DNA from: Methylothermaceae bacterium
GTDB lineage: Bacteria > Pseudomonadota > Gammaproteobacteria > Methylococcales > Methylothermaceae
DNA length: 64,000 nt
Direction of reading: 5' to 3'
NCBI GenBank assembly: GCA_026981855.1
Contig: JALSIB010000006.1
Coordinates: forward strand, 1 to 64,000
Position 1 is the first letter of the stretch; each line of letters starts with the position of its first letter. Shown one piece after another: positions 9,557-18,440 of the stretch. The position numbers and the translations under genes are program-made. Below the pieces are notes generated by a model. It had not been told where the DNA came from. It saw nothing but the letters and a program-made list of their open reading frames with translations, and did not search any database.

Positions 9557-11125
9557 TCACCGCCTCCCCTGCCGGCGCCAGCGGTCGGCGATGGCCTCGA
9601 CGTCCAGATCCTCCGGTCCCTCGCTCCAGGCGGCGTGATAGTCCACGTCCTGGCTGTGAGGGGTGGGATCGGGCGGGCGGATCTGCACCCGGGTCGGCAG
9701 CGGAACCGCCTCCCCCATGATCATGGCCTCCCCCCGGCCGAGCACCGACAGGACATCCATCAGGTTGCTTTCGGCATCAGGCACCATGCCGCGGATATAG
9801 GCCTGATCGTCCGGATTGGCCAGCCGCAGACAAATGAAGGTGCCGCACTGTGACAGTACCGTTTCCGACACCTCGTGGGGGCGCTGACTGACCACCGCCA
9901 GGCCGACGCCGTATTTGCGGCCTTCTTTCGCGATCCGCTCCATCGAACGGCGGGTACCCTCGTAGCGGGAGCCCCCCTCGCGGGGAATATAGGCATGAGC
10001 CTCCTCGCACACCAGCAGCAAAGGAAAATCCCGCCGCCTGGGATTCCAGTAATTGAACTCGAAAGCGAGCCGGCCGATCTGGGCGGATACCGCAGGCCTG
10101 ACATCGAAAGGCACCGTGCTCAAATCGATGACGGTGATCCGGCACTTCGGCTCGCCCAGCCCCACGAAGTCCCGGAGCAGGGTGGCCAGCGCCCCGGAAT
10201 GGTTGCGCCTTCGAGGCTTGAGCAGGAAATCGTAGCGGACATCGTTGAGCCGGCTTTGCAGCTTGATCAGGAATTCGTCGAACTGGCCGAACAACGGCCC
10301 CTTGGTCTTGCCGAAATCCGTCCGCTGCTCGTTGGCCTCCTTGAACGCCTCGTACAACGCCTCCAGGGAAAAATAGATGGGCGCGTCGATCGACACGAAC
10401 CCCATCTCCAGCCGCTCGGCTTCTTTCTTCTTGAGGGTGTAGAGGGTTTCGCGCAGAAAGGCCATCTGCACCGAGGCGGCGCTGTCCCCATGATCGACCA
10501 GCAGATCGACCAGTTCAGCGTAGGTCATCAGCCAATAGGGCATCTCCAGGTGGCGGGCATCGATGAAACGGTAACTCCCTTCCTTGAACGCCGAACGGAT
10601 CTTGCCCTGGCGGTCGCGGAGACAGTATTCTCCGTGCAGGTCGAGCAAAATCACGTGCGCCCGGGGCATCGCTTCGACCGCCTGTTGCAGCACGCTGGCA
10701 ACCGTCCAGGATTTTCCGGCGCCGGATTGCCCCAAAATGGTGAAACTGCGCCCGAACAAGGCGTTGGGATGCAGATAGGCGGTCTGGCTGGGCCGGTTGC
10801 TCACCCGGCCGAGGGCGAAACCATACTCCCGAAAGGCCGAGAACACGCTCTCGAGGAAAGCATCATCGACCTCCCGCACCTTCGCCCCGGGCAGGGGATA
10901 ATGCCGCACCCCGCGCACGAAGCGGCCATCCTCTTTGAGCTCCCCCAAGGGCAACATACCGATGCGGAATCCATCCGGCTCCTCGGAACAACTGCTGACA
11001 AAGGCGAGAATCCGCACCTCCTTGCATTCTATCAGTACGTAACCGCCCAGGCGGCCCAGCCCTTCATCATTTACGAACGCCTCGAAACGACCGGCCTCGA
11101 TCCGGATCAGGCGGTTCCCGGACAT
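9557..11125 (-). CDS. HerA-like (DUF87) P-loop ATPase
   Basis: 522 aa. The HerA-type N-terminal beta-barrel (about 1-100) precedes a Walker A GQSGAGKSW near residue 137 and a Walker B LLLVCEEAHAYIP near residue 367, followed by a motif resembling an arginine finger (GRKYGVGLAVVSQRP). Bacterial HerA-like ATPases form hexameric DNA pumps, sometimes paired with a NurA nuclease in defence; no NurA or SIR2-type partner is adjacent here. The ATG at 11125 has GGAG seven bases upstream; a GTG two codons earlier lacks spacing. It stands alone, downstream of and in the same direction as the polyene operon. The cellular role is open. Confidence 0.82.
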   Translation of the reverse strand: MSGNRLIRIEAGRFEAFVNDEGLGRLGGYVLIECKEVRILAFVSSCSEEPDGFRIGMLPLGELKEDGRFVRGVRHYPLPGAKVREVDDAFLESVFSAFREYGFALGRVSNRPSQTAYLHPNALFGRSFTILGQSGAGKSWTVASVLQQAVEAMPRAHVILLDLHGEYCLRDRQGKIRSAFKEGSYRFIDARHLEMPYWLMTYAELVDLLVDHGDSAASVQMAFLRETLYTLKKKEAERLEMGFVSIDAPIYFSLEALYEAFKEANEQRTDFGKTKGPLFGQFDEFLIKLQSRLNDVRYDFLLKPRRRNHSGALATLLRDFVGLGEPKCRITVIDLSTVPFDVRPAVSAQIGRLAFEFNYWNPRRRDFPLLLVCEEAHAYIPREGGSRYEGTRRSMERIAKEGRKYGVGLAVVSQRPHEVSETVLSQCGTFICLRLANPDDQAYIRGMVPDAESNLMDVLSVLGRGEAMIMGEAVPLPTRVQIRPPDPTPHSQDVDYHAAWSEGPEDLDVEAIADRWRRQGRR

Positions 11126-11183
11126 AGACACACTCCGACGATCTGATTGAAACCATCCTTAAAGATAGCGCAATTGCCGCGGC

Positions 11184-12224
11184 TCACTCTTTTTCGGCCA
11201 GGGAGATGCCCCGCACGTCGCCCAACAACACGGCTATCCAGCGAGTGCCCGGATTGTCTTCGAGAAACATCTTGAAAATCACGGTGAGGGGAACCGACAA
11301 AAACATCCCCACCGGACCCAGTATCCAACCCCAGAAAATCAGGGAAAGAAACACCACCAGGGTGGACAGACCCAGCCCGATACCGACGATACGGGGGTCC
11401 AGAATGCCGCCGATGAGGGTATTGATGACCAGGTAGCCCATGGCGGTATAGAAGGCCACCCCCGGCCCGAATTGTACCAGGGCCAGCAAAATCGCCGGGG
11501 CCGCGGCGATGAACGAACCGATGTTGGGAATGAAGTTCAACACGAAAGCCAGCGCTCCCCAGAGGATGGGGTAGTCCACCTCGAGAAACGTCAGCCACAG
11601 GGTGACGGTAGCGCCGGTCAAAAGGCTGATGAGCGTTTTCAGCCGCAGATAGCGCCTCAGATTGGCGAAGAACAATTCGAACCGGAGGGCCATCTTGGAA
11701 TCCCCGAAAACCAGCTGCAGTTTGGTGGGGAGAATGAAGGCCTCCAGAAACATGAAGGTCACGTAGAAAAGAATCAGGGCGGTGTTGGCGAAGGCGCCGG
11801 TCAAGGCGGTCACCATGGTTCCGGCCCACTGCATCAGACGGCCGGGATTGAGAAATTCGTTGAATCGTTCACGCGACAAGTCGAATCCGCGCTCGGACAA
11901 CCAGGCGAACAATCCGGCCATGTTGGCCTGCAGACGGTTCTGATAATTCGGCAGATTACCGATGAAACTGTCGATGGACTTGCCGACGAACAACCCCACT
12001 CCGGTCATCAGCACCAACAAACCGATGACCACCAACAGAATCGCCAGCCAACCGGGTATCTTGTGGCGATACAACCATTCGACGAGCGGCCAGCAGATAA
12101 TGGCGATGAAAACCGAAAGCAGCATCGGCACCAGAATGGTGGCCGCGGCCTGGACCCCGGCTATGACGACGACCAGAGCTGCCGCCGTGATCAACCAATG
12201 ATGTCTTCTCACCTCGGCCGTCAC
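11184..12224 (-). CDS. AI-2E family transporter (PerM-like permease)
   Basis: 346 aa with about 8 hydrophobic helices and the family motif near LNFIPNIGSFIAAAPAILLAL and GGILDPRIVGIGLGLS. The family includes exporters and Na+/H+ antiporters; the AI-2 link of the name is not general. The GTG start overlaps the thioesterase stop (GTGA), which places it as the last gene of the polyene operon; a longer frame extends to 12305 but would overlap the thioesterase by 85 bases. Its membership in the operon raises the possibility that it helps export or place the product, which is speculation. Confidence 0.85.
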   Translation of the reverse strand: MTAEVRRHHWLITAAALVVVIAGVQAAATILVPMLLSVFIAIICWPLVEWLYRHKIPGWLAILLVVIGLLVLMTGVGLFVGKSIDSFIGNLPNYQNRLQANMAGLFAWLSERGFDLSRERFNEFLNPGRLMQWAGTMVTALTGAFANTALILFYVTFMFLEAFILPTKLQLVFGDSKMALRFELFFANLRRYLRLKTLISLLTGATVTLWLTFLEVDYPILWGALAFVLNFIPNIGSFIAAAPAILLALVQFGPGVAFYTAMGYLVINTLIGGILDPRIVGIGLGLSTLVVFLSLIFWGWILGPVGMFLSVPLTVIFKMFLEDNPGTRWIAVLLGDVRGISLAEKE

Positions 12225-12685
12225 GGTGGATGAACCGGACCGGTATCGGAGCCCGGCTGGAATTTCTCTATCTTTTTCCTGAAGACCTCGGGCGATCCGA
12301 AACACATTTCTCCCGTTTCCACCGAAACCGCCACCTGAATGGTGGTTCCCCGGGCAAGGCGTCTTCCCCTGTCCGTATCCGTGATTTCATAACCGATCTT
12401 CATCCGATACTCGTATTCCTTCAAAACCGCCCGGACGTTCAGCCTCTCCCCGAAACGGGCCGGGGCCATGTACTTGAGCCGCAGCTCCACCACCGGCCAC
12501 ACGTATCCCGTCTCCTTCATCGTCAGATAATCGTAGCCGATCCTGTCCAGCAAAGCACAACGGACCTGCTCGAAATACTTGACGTAATGCCCATGCCAGA
12601 CGATCCCCAGCATGTCCACATCGTAAAAGGGCACTTCCACGACCATCTCGGCCGAAGGCAAGGTTTCCGATGGCGGCTCCCTCAC
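12221..12685 (-). CDS. Acyl-CoA/ACP thioesterase (hotdog fold), aryl-polyene ApeK-like
   Basis: 154 aa. A 4-hydroxybenzoyl-CoA-thioesterase-like hotdog: FYDVDMLGIVWHGHYVKYFE contains the usual Asp (DxxGIVxH) and His. It would release or edit acyl chains. The chosen GTG at 12685 overlaps the stop of the upstream acyltransferase (GTGA), in keeping with every other junction of this operon; ATG codons further upstream would overlap that gene deeply. Part of the polyene operon. Confidence 0.85.
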   Translation of the reverse strand: MREPPSETLPSAEMVVEVPFYDVDMLGIVWHGHYVKYFEQVRCALLDRIGYDYLTMKETGYVWPVVELRLKYMAPARFGERLNVRAVLKEYEYRMKIGYEITDTDRGRRLARGTTIQVAVSVETGEMCFGSPEVFRKKIEKFQPGSDTGPVHPP

Positions 12686-13611
12686 GACCGCCCCCAGAAA
12701 GGATAGAAATTGAACCATTCCAGCGGAGCTTCCAGACAATGGCGTTGCAACCTGCCGGCGAATCCCACCGCGTGCCGCCGGATGTTTTCCAGGCGCTCGC
12801 GGGGATTTCGCGGCAGCCGGATATGCTCCGCGAACCGTTGGAAACGAATCCGGTAACGGCCGTCTTCCCCCCGGAAACAAAAAAGGGTGTAAACGGGACA
12901 TTGAAGCAGGTGGGCCAAGAGGTAAGGCCCCTGGGGAAAATCCGCTTCCCTGCCGAGAAAGGGCACCTTCACCACCCTGCCATCGCTGCTGACCGGAATC
13001 CGGTCCCCCACCAGCACCACGAATTCACCCGCCTGGATTTTTTCATGCAGGCGGATGGAAACCGCCGGCGTCATTTCCGTCACCTGAATCAAGGACATCT
13101 GCGGCGCGTGTTCCACCCCCTGGAGCAACCGGTTGAACTTTTCGGCATGCTTGGTGTGCACCAGAATATTGAGCCTGAGCCTGCGTCTTTCATCCGCCAG
13201 CGCCCTGCATACTTCCAGGTTGCCCAGATGGGCGGTAATGATGAGCGCGCCGCGTCCGCTGCGGAGAAGATCGAGAAACACTTCGCGGTCGGGAAACACC
13301 ACCGACTTCATGTCGAAACGGCCGAGCCATACCACGATTTTGTCCAGCAGACATTCGGCGTAACGGAGAAAATGGCGGTAACCGGTCCTCCAGCCCGGTT
13401 CGATGCCCAGTTCGGGGGAGAACGCCGCAAGCCGCCTTAAGTATTCCATCGAGGCTTCTCTGGCACGCCGGTTGACGATGAAATAATACCCCACCACCGG
13501 ATACAGAAACAGGCGGAAAAAAGGTCTTCCCAGAAGCAGATAGACCCCCAGAAGAAACCGCATCCCCCACAGGATGCCGCGCTCCTCCATCGTGGCCCAA
13601 TGGGTGCTCAT
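12682..13611 (-). CDS. LpxL/HtrB-like lysophospholipid-type acyltransferase
   Basis: 309 aa. An N-terminal hydrophobic anchor is followed by ALIITAHLGNLEVCR, the HxxxxE-like catalytic motif of lauroyl/myristoyl acyltransferases, and then LVGDRIPVSSDGR and FPQGPYLLAHLL. In aryl-polyene clusters such an enzyme, often fused to a glycosyltransferase (ApeJ), is thought to attach the polyene to its lipid or sugar anchor. Here the two functions are separate genes joined by an ATGA overlap. Inner membrane, cytoplasmic face. Confidence 0.85.
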   Translation of the reverse strand: MSTHWATMEERGILWGMRFLLGVYLLLGRPFFRLFLYPVVGYYFIVNRRAREASMEYLRRLAAFSPELGIEPGWRTGYRHFLRYAECLLDKIVVWLGRFDMKSVVFPDREVFLDLLRSGRGALIITAHLGNLEVCRALADERRRLRLNILVHTKHAEKFNRLLQGVEHAPQMSLIQVTEMTPAVSIRLHEKIQAGEFVVLVGDRIPVSSDGRVVKVPFLGREADFPQGPYLLAHLLQCPVYTLFCFRGEDGRYRIRFQRFAEHIRLPRNPRERLENIRRHAVGFAGRLQRHCLEAPLEWFNFYPFWGRS

Positions 13612-14336
13612 CGCTTACCGCCCAACAATTGCCGCCGCAACATGGTGAAGAACAAACGGGCATGCATCCGGCTGATGCGCCAATTGTCCTCCAACGGGCG
13701 GAAATGGGAAACCCCTTTCGGATCATAGCGTACCCGCGTCGGCAGCCAGACCATCGGCGCCCCCCGCCAGTGCAACCGCACCAGCACCTCGATGTCGAAG
13801 TCCATCCGTTCCCCCGTGGGTTCGTTTTCAAGCAGGGGAATCAGCCGCTCCAGGGGATAGAGCCGGAAACCGCACATGGCATCGGGTATGGCGAAGGACA
13901 AGGTGTTGATCCAGACCCACAGGTGGGTGAGATAGCGGCTGTAATAACGCCCTTTGGGAATAGAGCGGTCGAATACCGGCCTGCCGCAGATCACGGCATC
14001 GGGGTGCCGCCGCGCCGCCTGGAGAAAACGGGGCACGTCGCCAAGATCGTGCTGGCCGTCGGCATCGATCTGCAGAGCGTGACTGAAACCCAGCGCCCGG
14101 GCCTTGAACAGACCGGTCTTGACCGCCGCTCCCTTGCCGCGATTTTCCCGATGGCGGGTGACCAGCACCCCCGCATCCCCCGCCGCCAGGGCCGCCAGTC
14201 TGGCCGCATGATCCGGGGAACTGCCATCATCCACCAGCAGACAGAAAAGGCCGGATTCTCTCAGGCGGCCGACGATCCGGGGCAGTTTTTCGCTGTGGTC
14301 GTACACCGGGATCAGAACGCAGGGAGAAACGCTCAA
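13608..14336 (-). CDS. Glycosyltransferase family 2
   Basis: 242 aa GT-A fold protein. VLIPVYDHSEKLP is the nucleotide-sugar start, LLVDDGSSPD the first acidic loop, and QIDADGQHD the metal-binding DxD. It resembles dolichyl-phosphate-mannose-synthase-like enzymes and the GT part of ApeJ. The start is taken as TTG at 14336 because it overlaps the dehydratase stop (TTGA), as at the other junctions; an ATG at 14378 would overlap by 46 bases and add an unrelated leader. The sugar donor and acceptor are unknown. Confidence 0.8.
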   Translation of the reverse strand: MSVSPCVLIPVYDHSEKLPRIVGRLRESGLFCLLVDDGSSPDHAARLAALAAGDAGVLVTRHRENRGKGAAVKTGLFKARALGFSHALQIDADGQHDLGDVPRFLQAARRHPDAVICGRPVFDRSIPKGRYYSRYLTHLWVWINTLSFAIPDAMCGFRLYPLERLIPLLENEPTGERMDFDIEVLVRLHWRGAPMVWLPTRVRYDPKGVSHFRPLEDNWRISRMHARLFFTMLRRQLLGGKR

Positions 14337-14689
14337 GCCGGCCTCCAGTAGATTCTGCCGGAGCTGTACTCGGCGCAAGGGGTGGCATACCGGAATGCCA
14401 GACGGTCCCGCTCCGGATCATAATCCAATTGCAGGCTCACCTCCCTGCCGGGCAGCAGGAGCTGTTTGAACTTGATCGCCTCCATGTGAGCGAACGCACG
14501 ATCCAGCCCGTATTCGGCGAGAAAAAAACCGGCCGCCCAATGGACCTGCACCACCCCGGGCAAGATCGGGCAGCCGGGGAAATGACCCTCGAACCACACC
14601 AGATCCCCCGGCAACCGCAGCGCCAGACGCATTCTGTCACCGCTTCTTTCCCGCCCCCGCACCTCCGGCCACCGGGGCGCGTCAGGCAT
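14333..14689 (-). CDS. 3-hydroxyacyl-ACP dehydratase, ApeI-like
   Basis: 118 aa hotdog-fold dehydratase of the FabA/FabZ type. WFEGHFPGCPILPGVVQVH carries the catalytic His (EGHFPxxPxxPGV). In aryl-polyene synthesis ApeI pairs with ApeP to form the active dehydratase that creates each trans double bond; an ApeP-like gene is present at 19168-19641. The ATG at 14689 overlaps the upstream membrane-protein gene by 8 bases. In enterobacterial clusters an acyl-ACP ligase gene lies near this position; here there is none. Confidence 0.82.
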   Translation of the reverse strand: MPDAPRWPEVRGRERSGDRMRLALRLPGDLVWFEGHFPGCPILPGVVQVHWAAGFFLAEYGLDRAFAHMEAIKFKQLLLPGREVSLQLDYDPERDRLAFRYATPCAEYSSGRIYWRPA

Positions 14690-15230
14690 GGCCATTGATC
14701 CGCATGAAACGGCGTCGCACAAAATACTCCCCGCCCATCAATGCCGCCATCAGGAGATAGGAAACCAAACCGTTGTACCAAGCCCACAACCCCATGTCCC
14801 CCGCCACCGCCGTATAGGCCGCGAAAGAGCCGTTGAAAAGGAAAAACCCGCACCAGACCCAGGTCACCTTGCGGGTGTAACGCACCCCTTCCGCCGGCAG
14901 AGCGGGGTCCATCAGGCGCGCCAGGCGCTCGACGGCGGAAGGGGGAAAAATCAACGACGCGGCGAACCAGAAAAGAAAAAAAGCGTTCACCATGACGGGA
15001 TACCACAGCACCGCCCCGCCCCGGCCCCAGATCAACAACGCCGCCGCAGCGGCGACCGGAAGCCAGTCCGCAGCCCCTTTCCCGCGCCAGACGGCGCGGA
15101 GAAACGCCACCCCCGCCAGCATCCCCAGCAGCCAAAACGGGTCGAAGCGTCCAAGGGAATAGAACACCAGGAAAGGATAGGCCGCCGTCAACCCGGCCAG
15201 CACCCCCCACGCCAGTTTCCCGGAGGACAC
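14682..15230 (-). CDS. COG4648-type membrane protein of polyene clusters
   Basis: 182 aa with five or six hydrophobic helices, no catalytic motif. Such proteins are conserved in aryl-polyene clusters with unknown role. GTG start at 15230, four bases after the stop of the ACP gene. It overlaps the following dehydratase gene by 8 bases. Confidence 0.72.
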   Translation of the reverse strand: MSSGKLAWGVLAGLTAAYPFLVFYSLGRFDPFWLLGMLAGVAFLRAVWRGKGAADWLPVAAAAALLIWGRGGAVLWYPVMVNAFFLFWFAASLIFPPSAVERLARLMDPALPAEGVRYTRKVTWVWCGFFLFNGSFAAYTAVAGDMGLWAWYNGLVSYLLMAALMGGEYFVRRRFMRINGHA

Positions 15231-15233
15231 GGC

Positions 15234-15479
15234 CTAGCCCGATAGGAGCCGCCAGATGACCTCCACCACATCCCCCACCGTCACGATTCGCTTGAAATCC
15301 TCGGGAGGAATGCGCTTGCCGGTCAACTCATGCAGACGCACCATCAGATCCACCGCATCGATGCTGTCGATGTCCAGCTCCCGAAACGTCGTATCGGGCC
15401 CGACCGTGGCGGGATCGACCTCGAACATCTCTTCCAGCAATTGGCACAGGAGGTTGAAAATCTCTTCTTTGTTTTTCAT
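15234..15479 (-). CDS. Acyl carrier protein, ApeF-like
   Basis: 81 aa. LDIDSIDAVDLMVRL contains the phosphopantetheine serine (DSID). The acidic four-helix ACP pattern is complete. One of two tandem ACPs, as in aryl-polyene clusters, where one serves chain initiation and the other elongation. The ATG overlaps the stop of the upstream ACP gene. Confidence 0.9.
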   Translation of the reverse strand: MKNKEEIFNLLCQLLEEMFEVDPATVGPDTTFRELDIDSIDAVDLMVRLHELTGKRIPPEDFKRIVTVGDVVEVIWRLLSG

Positions 15480-15745
15480 GAACTCTGTTGCGTGTGGCGG
15501 ATGAAATCGGCGAGGTTGGCGATGGAGGAAAAAATCCGCCGCACCTCGGGCGTGTCGGCGTCGATGGTGATGCCATAGCGTTTCTTCAAGGCAAGCCCCA
15601 ATTCTAGCGCATCGATCGAATCGAGACCAAGGCCAGCCCCGAACAAGGGCTGGTGGCTGTCGATCTGCGAAGGCTCCAGGCCTTCCAGGTCGAATACCTC
15701 GATCATCAATCGCTTGAGTTCATTTTCCAACGGATCCACTGTCAC
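15476..15745 (-). CDS. Acyl carrier protein, ApeE-like
   Basis: 89 aa. The attachment motif is GLGLDSIDALELG. The GTG start at 15745 overlaps the acyltransferase gene by 26 bases; a second in-frame GTG at 15739 is an alternative. It should carry the growing polyene chain for the ketosynthases at 16477-18440. Confidence 0.9.
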   Translation of the reverse strand: MTVDPLENELKRLMIEVFDLEGLEPSQIDSHQPLFGAGLGLDSIDALELGLALKKRYGITIDADTPEVRRIFSSIANLADFIRHTQQSS

Positions 15746-16484
15746 GCTCCCAGGCTTCGAACCAGGACTCCAGACGACGGGTCAACCTCCGGCTGGCCAG
15801 GGACAGGGGCTCGCTGCCCCGCCGGGGAACGATCTCCTCGCCGACGGACACCTGCACCTGCGGCCGGGTGGGCGGCACATTGTACCATTGCTCGCCCTTT
15901 CCCAGCAGAGACGGACGGTAACGGAAATACACCGGCACCACCGGCACGCCCGCCTCCAGCGCGATCCGGGCGGCGCTGCGATGAAACCGGACCGGCACCC
16001 CTTCGGGCGTGCGGGTTCCCTGGGGAAACAGGATCAGCGAAGCGCCGCGCCGCAACGCCCGGACGGATTTCCCCACCACCTCCTCCGGCTGATCGGCGAC
16101 CACGTGACCGCAACGGCGTATGGGTTCCCGCACCAACGGCACCCGCGCCAATCCCGGCTTGACGATGCAAACGGCGTTTTCCACCAGGGCGAACAACAAC
16201 ACCACATCCAGGAAAGAAGGATGATTGGCGACGATAACTCTTCCGGGAACCGCCAACCGCCGGGCGCCATCGATTCGGTAACGCCATATCCCCGTCAGCG
16301 CCATGAAGCGGATGAAAAAGCGGAAGGCCCGCCGGCTCAGCAGGCGCGCGTAGTCTTCACGCCGCCCCGCCGCCACCCGCCAGGCGGTGCAAGGATAGAT
16401 CAGATACCAGAGTGACAACGAACCCAGTCCATAGACCAGATAATTCACCATGATCGCGAACAGACGCCAGCCCCGGTCAAGCAT
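15720..16484 (-). CDS. 1-acyl-glycerol-3-phosphate-type acyltransferase, ApeD-like
   Basis: 254 aa. The PlsC signature is clear: ANHPSFLDVV (NHxxxxD catalytic motif) and LFPQGTRTPEG (EGTR-like acceptor site, with QGTR). An N-terminal membrane segment precedes it. The ATG at 16484 overlaps the upstream ketosynthase-like gene by 8 bases. It probably transfers the polyene or an accessory acyl chain to a lipid; the acceptor is not predictable. Confidence 0.85.
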   Translation of the reverse strand: MLDRGWRLFAIMVNYLVYGLGSLSLWYLIYPCTAWRVAAGRREDYARLLSRRAFRFFIRFMALTGIWRYRIDGARRLAVPGRVIVANHPSFLDVVLLFALVENAVCIVKPGLARVPLVREPIRRCGHVVADQPEEVVGKSVRALRRGASLILFPQGTRTPEGVPVRFHRSAARIALEAGVPVVPVYFRYRPSLLGKGEQWYNVPPTRPQVQVSVGEEIVPRRGSEPLSLASRRLTRRLESWFEAWERDSGSVGK

Positions 16485-17211
16485 TTTCCACCGTCCAGAT
16501 CCAATCCGCGGCAAGGCCCGGCAAACGCCATTGGCCGCTCGAATGCCCGAACCCCGCAATCATCTGCAACAAGGGATCGCCCTCCCCGCGAGCACCTCCC
16601 CCCCCTTTTCTGACCACGCTCAAGCGGCCGCCGCCCTCCCGCCACGGCCCCAGCCTGACGGCAAGCGCCATCACCCCGGGTGGATCAGGCGCGTAGCGGT
16701 GATAGACCGCGGGCAACGGCTGCTCGTGCCACACCACCAGCACCGCCGGGAAAGCCCCCTCTCCTTCGAGCAAGCCCGCCGCCTCCAGCAGGGCGGACGC
16801 ATAGCCCTCCCCGCCCGGGGCGACCGCCACGTAAGGGGCGCGGCTGCCGGAAAGCTGGCTCAAAAGCCCGCCGACGGCCCCGTGCACCGACAAGGCGAAA
16901 CGGCTCGGCGACACCTCTTCCCCCCGGGCGATCGCCGTCAGGATGGGAAAACAATGATGGGTTTCGCCGTGGAGGGAGCAACAGACCAGCGGCAGATTCC
17001 GCCCCCCCTCCATGCAGGGCCAGGCGGCGGCCACCGCCGCCCGGGCCATGGGCGAAAGCCTGCGGCGCTGCATCAACGGAATGAAGGAAACGTCCGGACC
17101 GGTTTCCCCCTCCAGCACCGCCCCCGTCGCGGCCCTGGCCGGCAGGGTGCGCAGCGGCGGCGGAACCCAGGCGCGCCAGCATTCGATCGAAAAACGCAGC
17201 GGCCGGGACAT
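16477..17211 (-). CDS. Ketosynthase-like chain-length-factor partner, ApeC-like
   Basis: 244 aa, a shortened beta-ketoacyl-synthase-like protein. The N-terminal part (LMQRRRLSPMARAAVAAA) and the VCCSLHGETHHCFPIL region resemble the small ketoacyl-synthase family of aryl-polyene clusters. A normal ketosynthase active-site cysteine context and the two histidines are not seen, so it is unlikely to be catalytic alone. In studied systems ApeC forms a heterodimer with the full-length ketosynthase ApeO, encoded directly upstream here with a 5-base gap. Confidence 0.75.
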   Translation of the reverse strand: MSRPLRFSIECWRAWVPPPLRTLPARAATGAVLEGETGPDVSFIPLMQRRRLSPMARAAVAAAWPCMEGGRNLPLVCCSLHGETHHCFPILTAIARGEEVSPSRFALSVHGAVGGLLSQLSGSRAPYVAVAPGGEGYASALLEAAGLLEGEGAFPAVLVVWHEQPLPAVYHRYAPDPPGVMALAVRLGPWREGGGRLSVVRKGGGGARGEGDPLLQMIAGFGHSSGQWRLPGLAADWIWTVENA

Positions 17212-17216
17212 AACAC

Positions 17217-18440
17217 TCAAGGGCGGCGGAAAATCAGGGCGGTATTGATTCCCCCGAAAGCGAAATTGTGGCTGGCCGCCCATTCGCAATCGATGGCGCG
17301 CATCCCCCCTCTGATATAGTCCAGGGGGGCGCAGTCGGGATCCACGCGCTCCAGGTTGAGGTTGGGATGGAAAACACCCTCGCGCATCATTTGCACCGTC
17401 ACCCACGCCTCCAGCCCCCCGCAGGCGCCCAGGGTATGACCGGTGTAGCTTTTGAGGGTGCTGACCGGCACCCGCTCTCCATACACATCATGGGTGGCCC
17501 AGCTTTCGGCGATGTCGCCCTGCCGGGTGCCGGTGCCATGGGCGCTGACATAACCGATCCGGGCGGGTGGCAGGCCCGCATCCTCCAGCGCCAGCTCCAT
17601 GGCGACCCGCATGGTTTCCCGGGAAGGCTGGGTGACGTGGGCGCCGTCGGAATTGGTGCCGAATCCCGCCACTTCGGCATGGATCCGGGCACCCCGCGCC
17701 AGGGCGTGTTCCCTTTCCTCCAGCACCAGGGTACAGGCGCCCTCCCCCAATACCAGGCCGTCGCGGTCCGCATCGAAGGGGCGGGGCGTGATCTGCGGCC
17801 GGTCGTTGCGGGTGCTGGCGGCATACAAGGTATCGAACACCGCCACCTCGGTGGGGCACAGCTCTTCCGCGCCACCGGCGATCATCATGTCCTGGAAACC
17901 GTATTTGATCGCTTCATAAGCGTAGCCGATGGCCTGACTGCCCGAGGTACAGGCGCTGACGGCCGGAATGATGCGCCCGCGCACCTGAAAGAACAGCGCC
18001 ACGTTGACCGCCGTGGTATGGCCCATCATCTTGAGATAGGTGCCGGCATTGAGCGCACCGATCTTGTGCTCGAGCAACATGTAACCGAAATCGGCGATGG
18101 CGGGCGTCGATCCCACCGAAGAACCGTAGGCGACGCCGCAGCGCCCCGAGGACAACACAGGGTCCCCCAGCAGACCGGCGTCCTCCAGCGCCATCTCGCT
18201 GGCGCGCACCGCCAGCAGCGACACCCGCCCCATGCTCCGGGTCTTCTTGCGGGGATAATGGGCGGGCGTTTCGAAATCGGGCACCGGCGCCCCCAGGTGG
18301 CACTGGAGCCCTTCATAGACCTCCCATTCCGCCATTCGCCTCACCGCATTGCGCCCCGCCTCGAGCCGCCCGCGAACGGCCGGCCAATCGCTCCCCAAGG
18401 CCGAGATCCCCGCCATGCCGGTGATCACCACCCGCCGCAT
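17217..18440 (-). CDS. Beta-ketoacyl-ACP synthase (FabF type), ApeO-like
   Basis: 407 aa, full length. The active-site cysteine lies in VSACTSGSQA and the catalytic histidines in SAHGTGTRQGD and SYTGHTLGACG. The KAS II fold is complete. It should extend the polyene chain with malonyl-ACP, probably as a heterodimer with the following ApeC-like protein. The ATG shares one base with the stop of the reductase gene (TGATG). Confidence 0.9.
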   Translation of the reverse strand: MRRVVITGMAGISALGSDWPAVRGRLEAGRNAVRRMAEWEVYEGLQCHLGAPVPDFETPAHYPRKKTRSMGRVSLLAVRASEMALEDAGLLGDPVLSSGRCGVAYGSSVGSTPAIADFGYMLLEHKIGALNAGTYLKMMGHTTAVNVALFFQVRGRIIPAVSACTSGSQAIGYAYEAIKYGFQDMMIAGGAEELCPTEVAVFDTLYAASTRNDRPQITPRPFDADRDGLVLGEGACTLVLEEREHALARGARIHAEVAGFGTNSDGAHVTQPSRETMRVAMELALEDAGLPPARIGYVSAHGTGTRQGDIAESWATHDVYGERVPVSTLKSYTGHTLGACGGLEAWVTVQMMREGVFHPNLNLERVDPDCAPLDYIRGGMRAIDCEWAASHNFAFGGINTALIFRRP

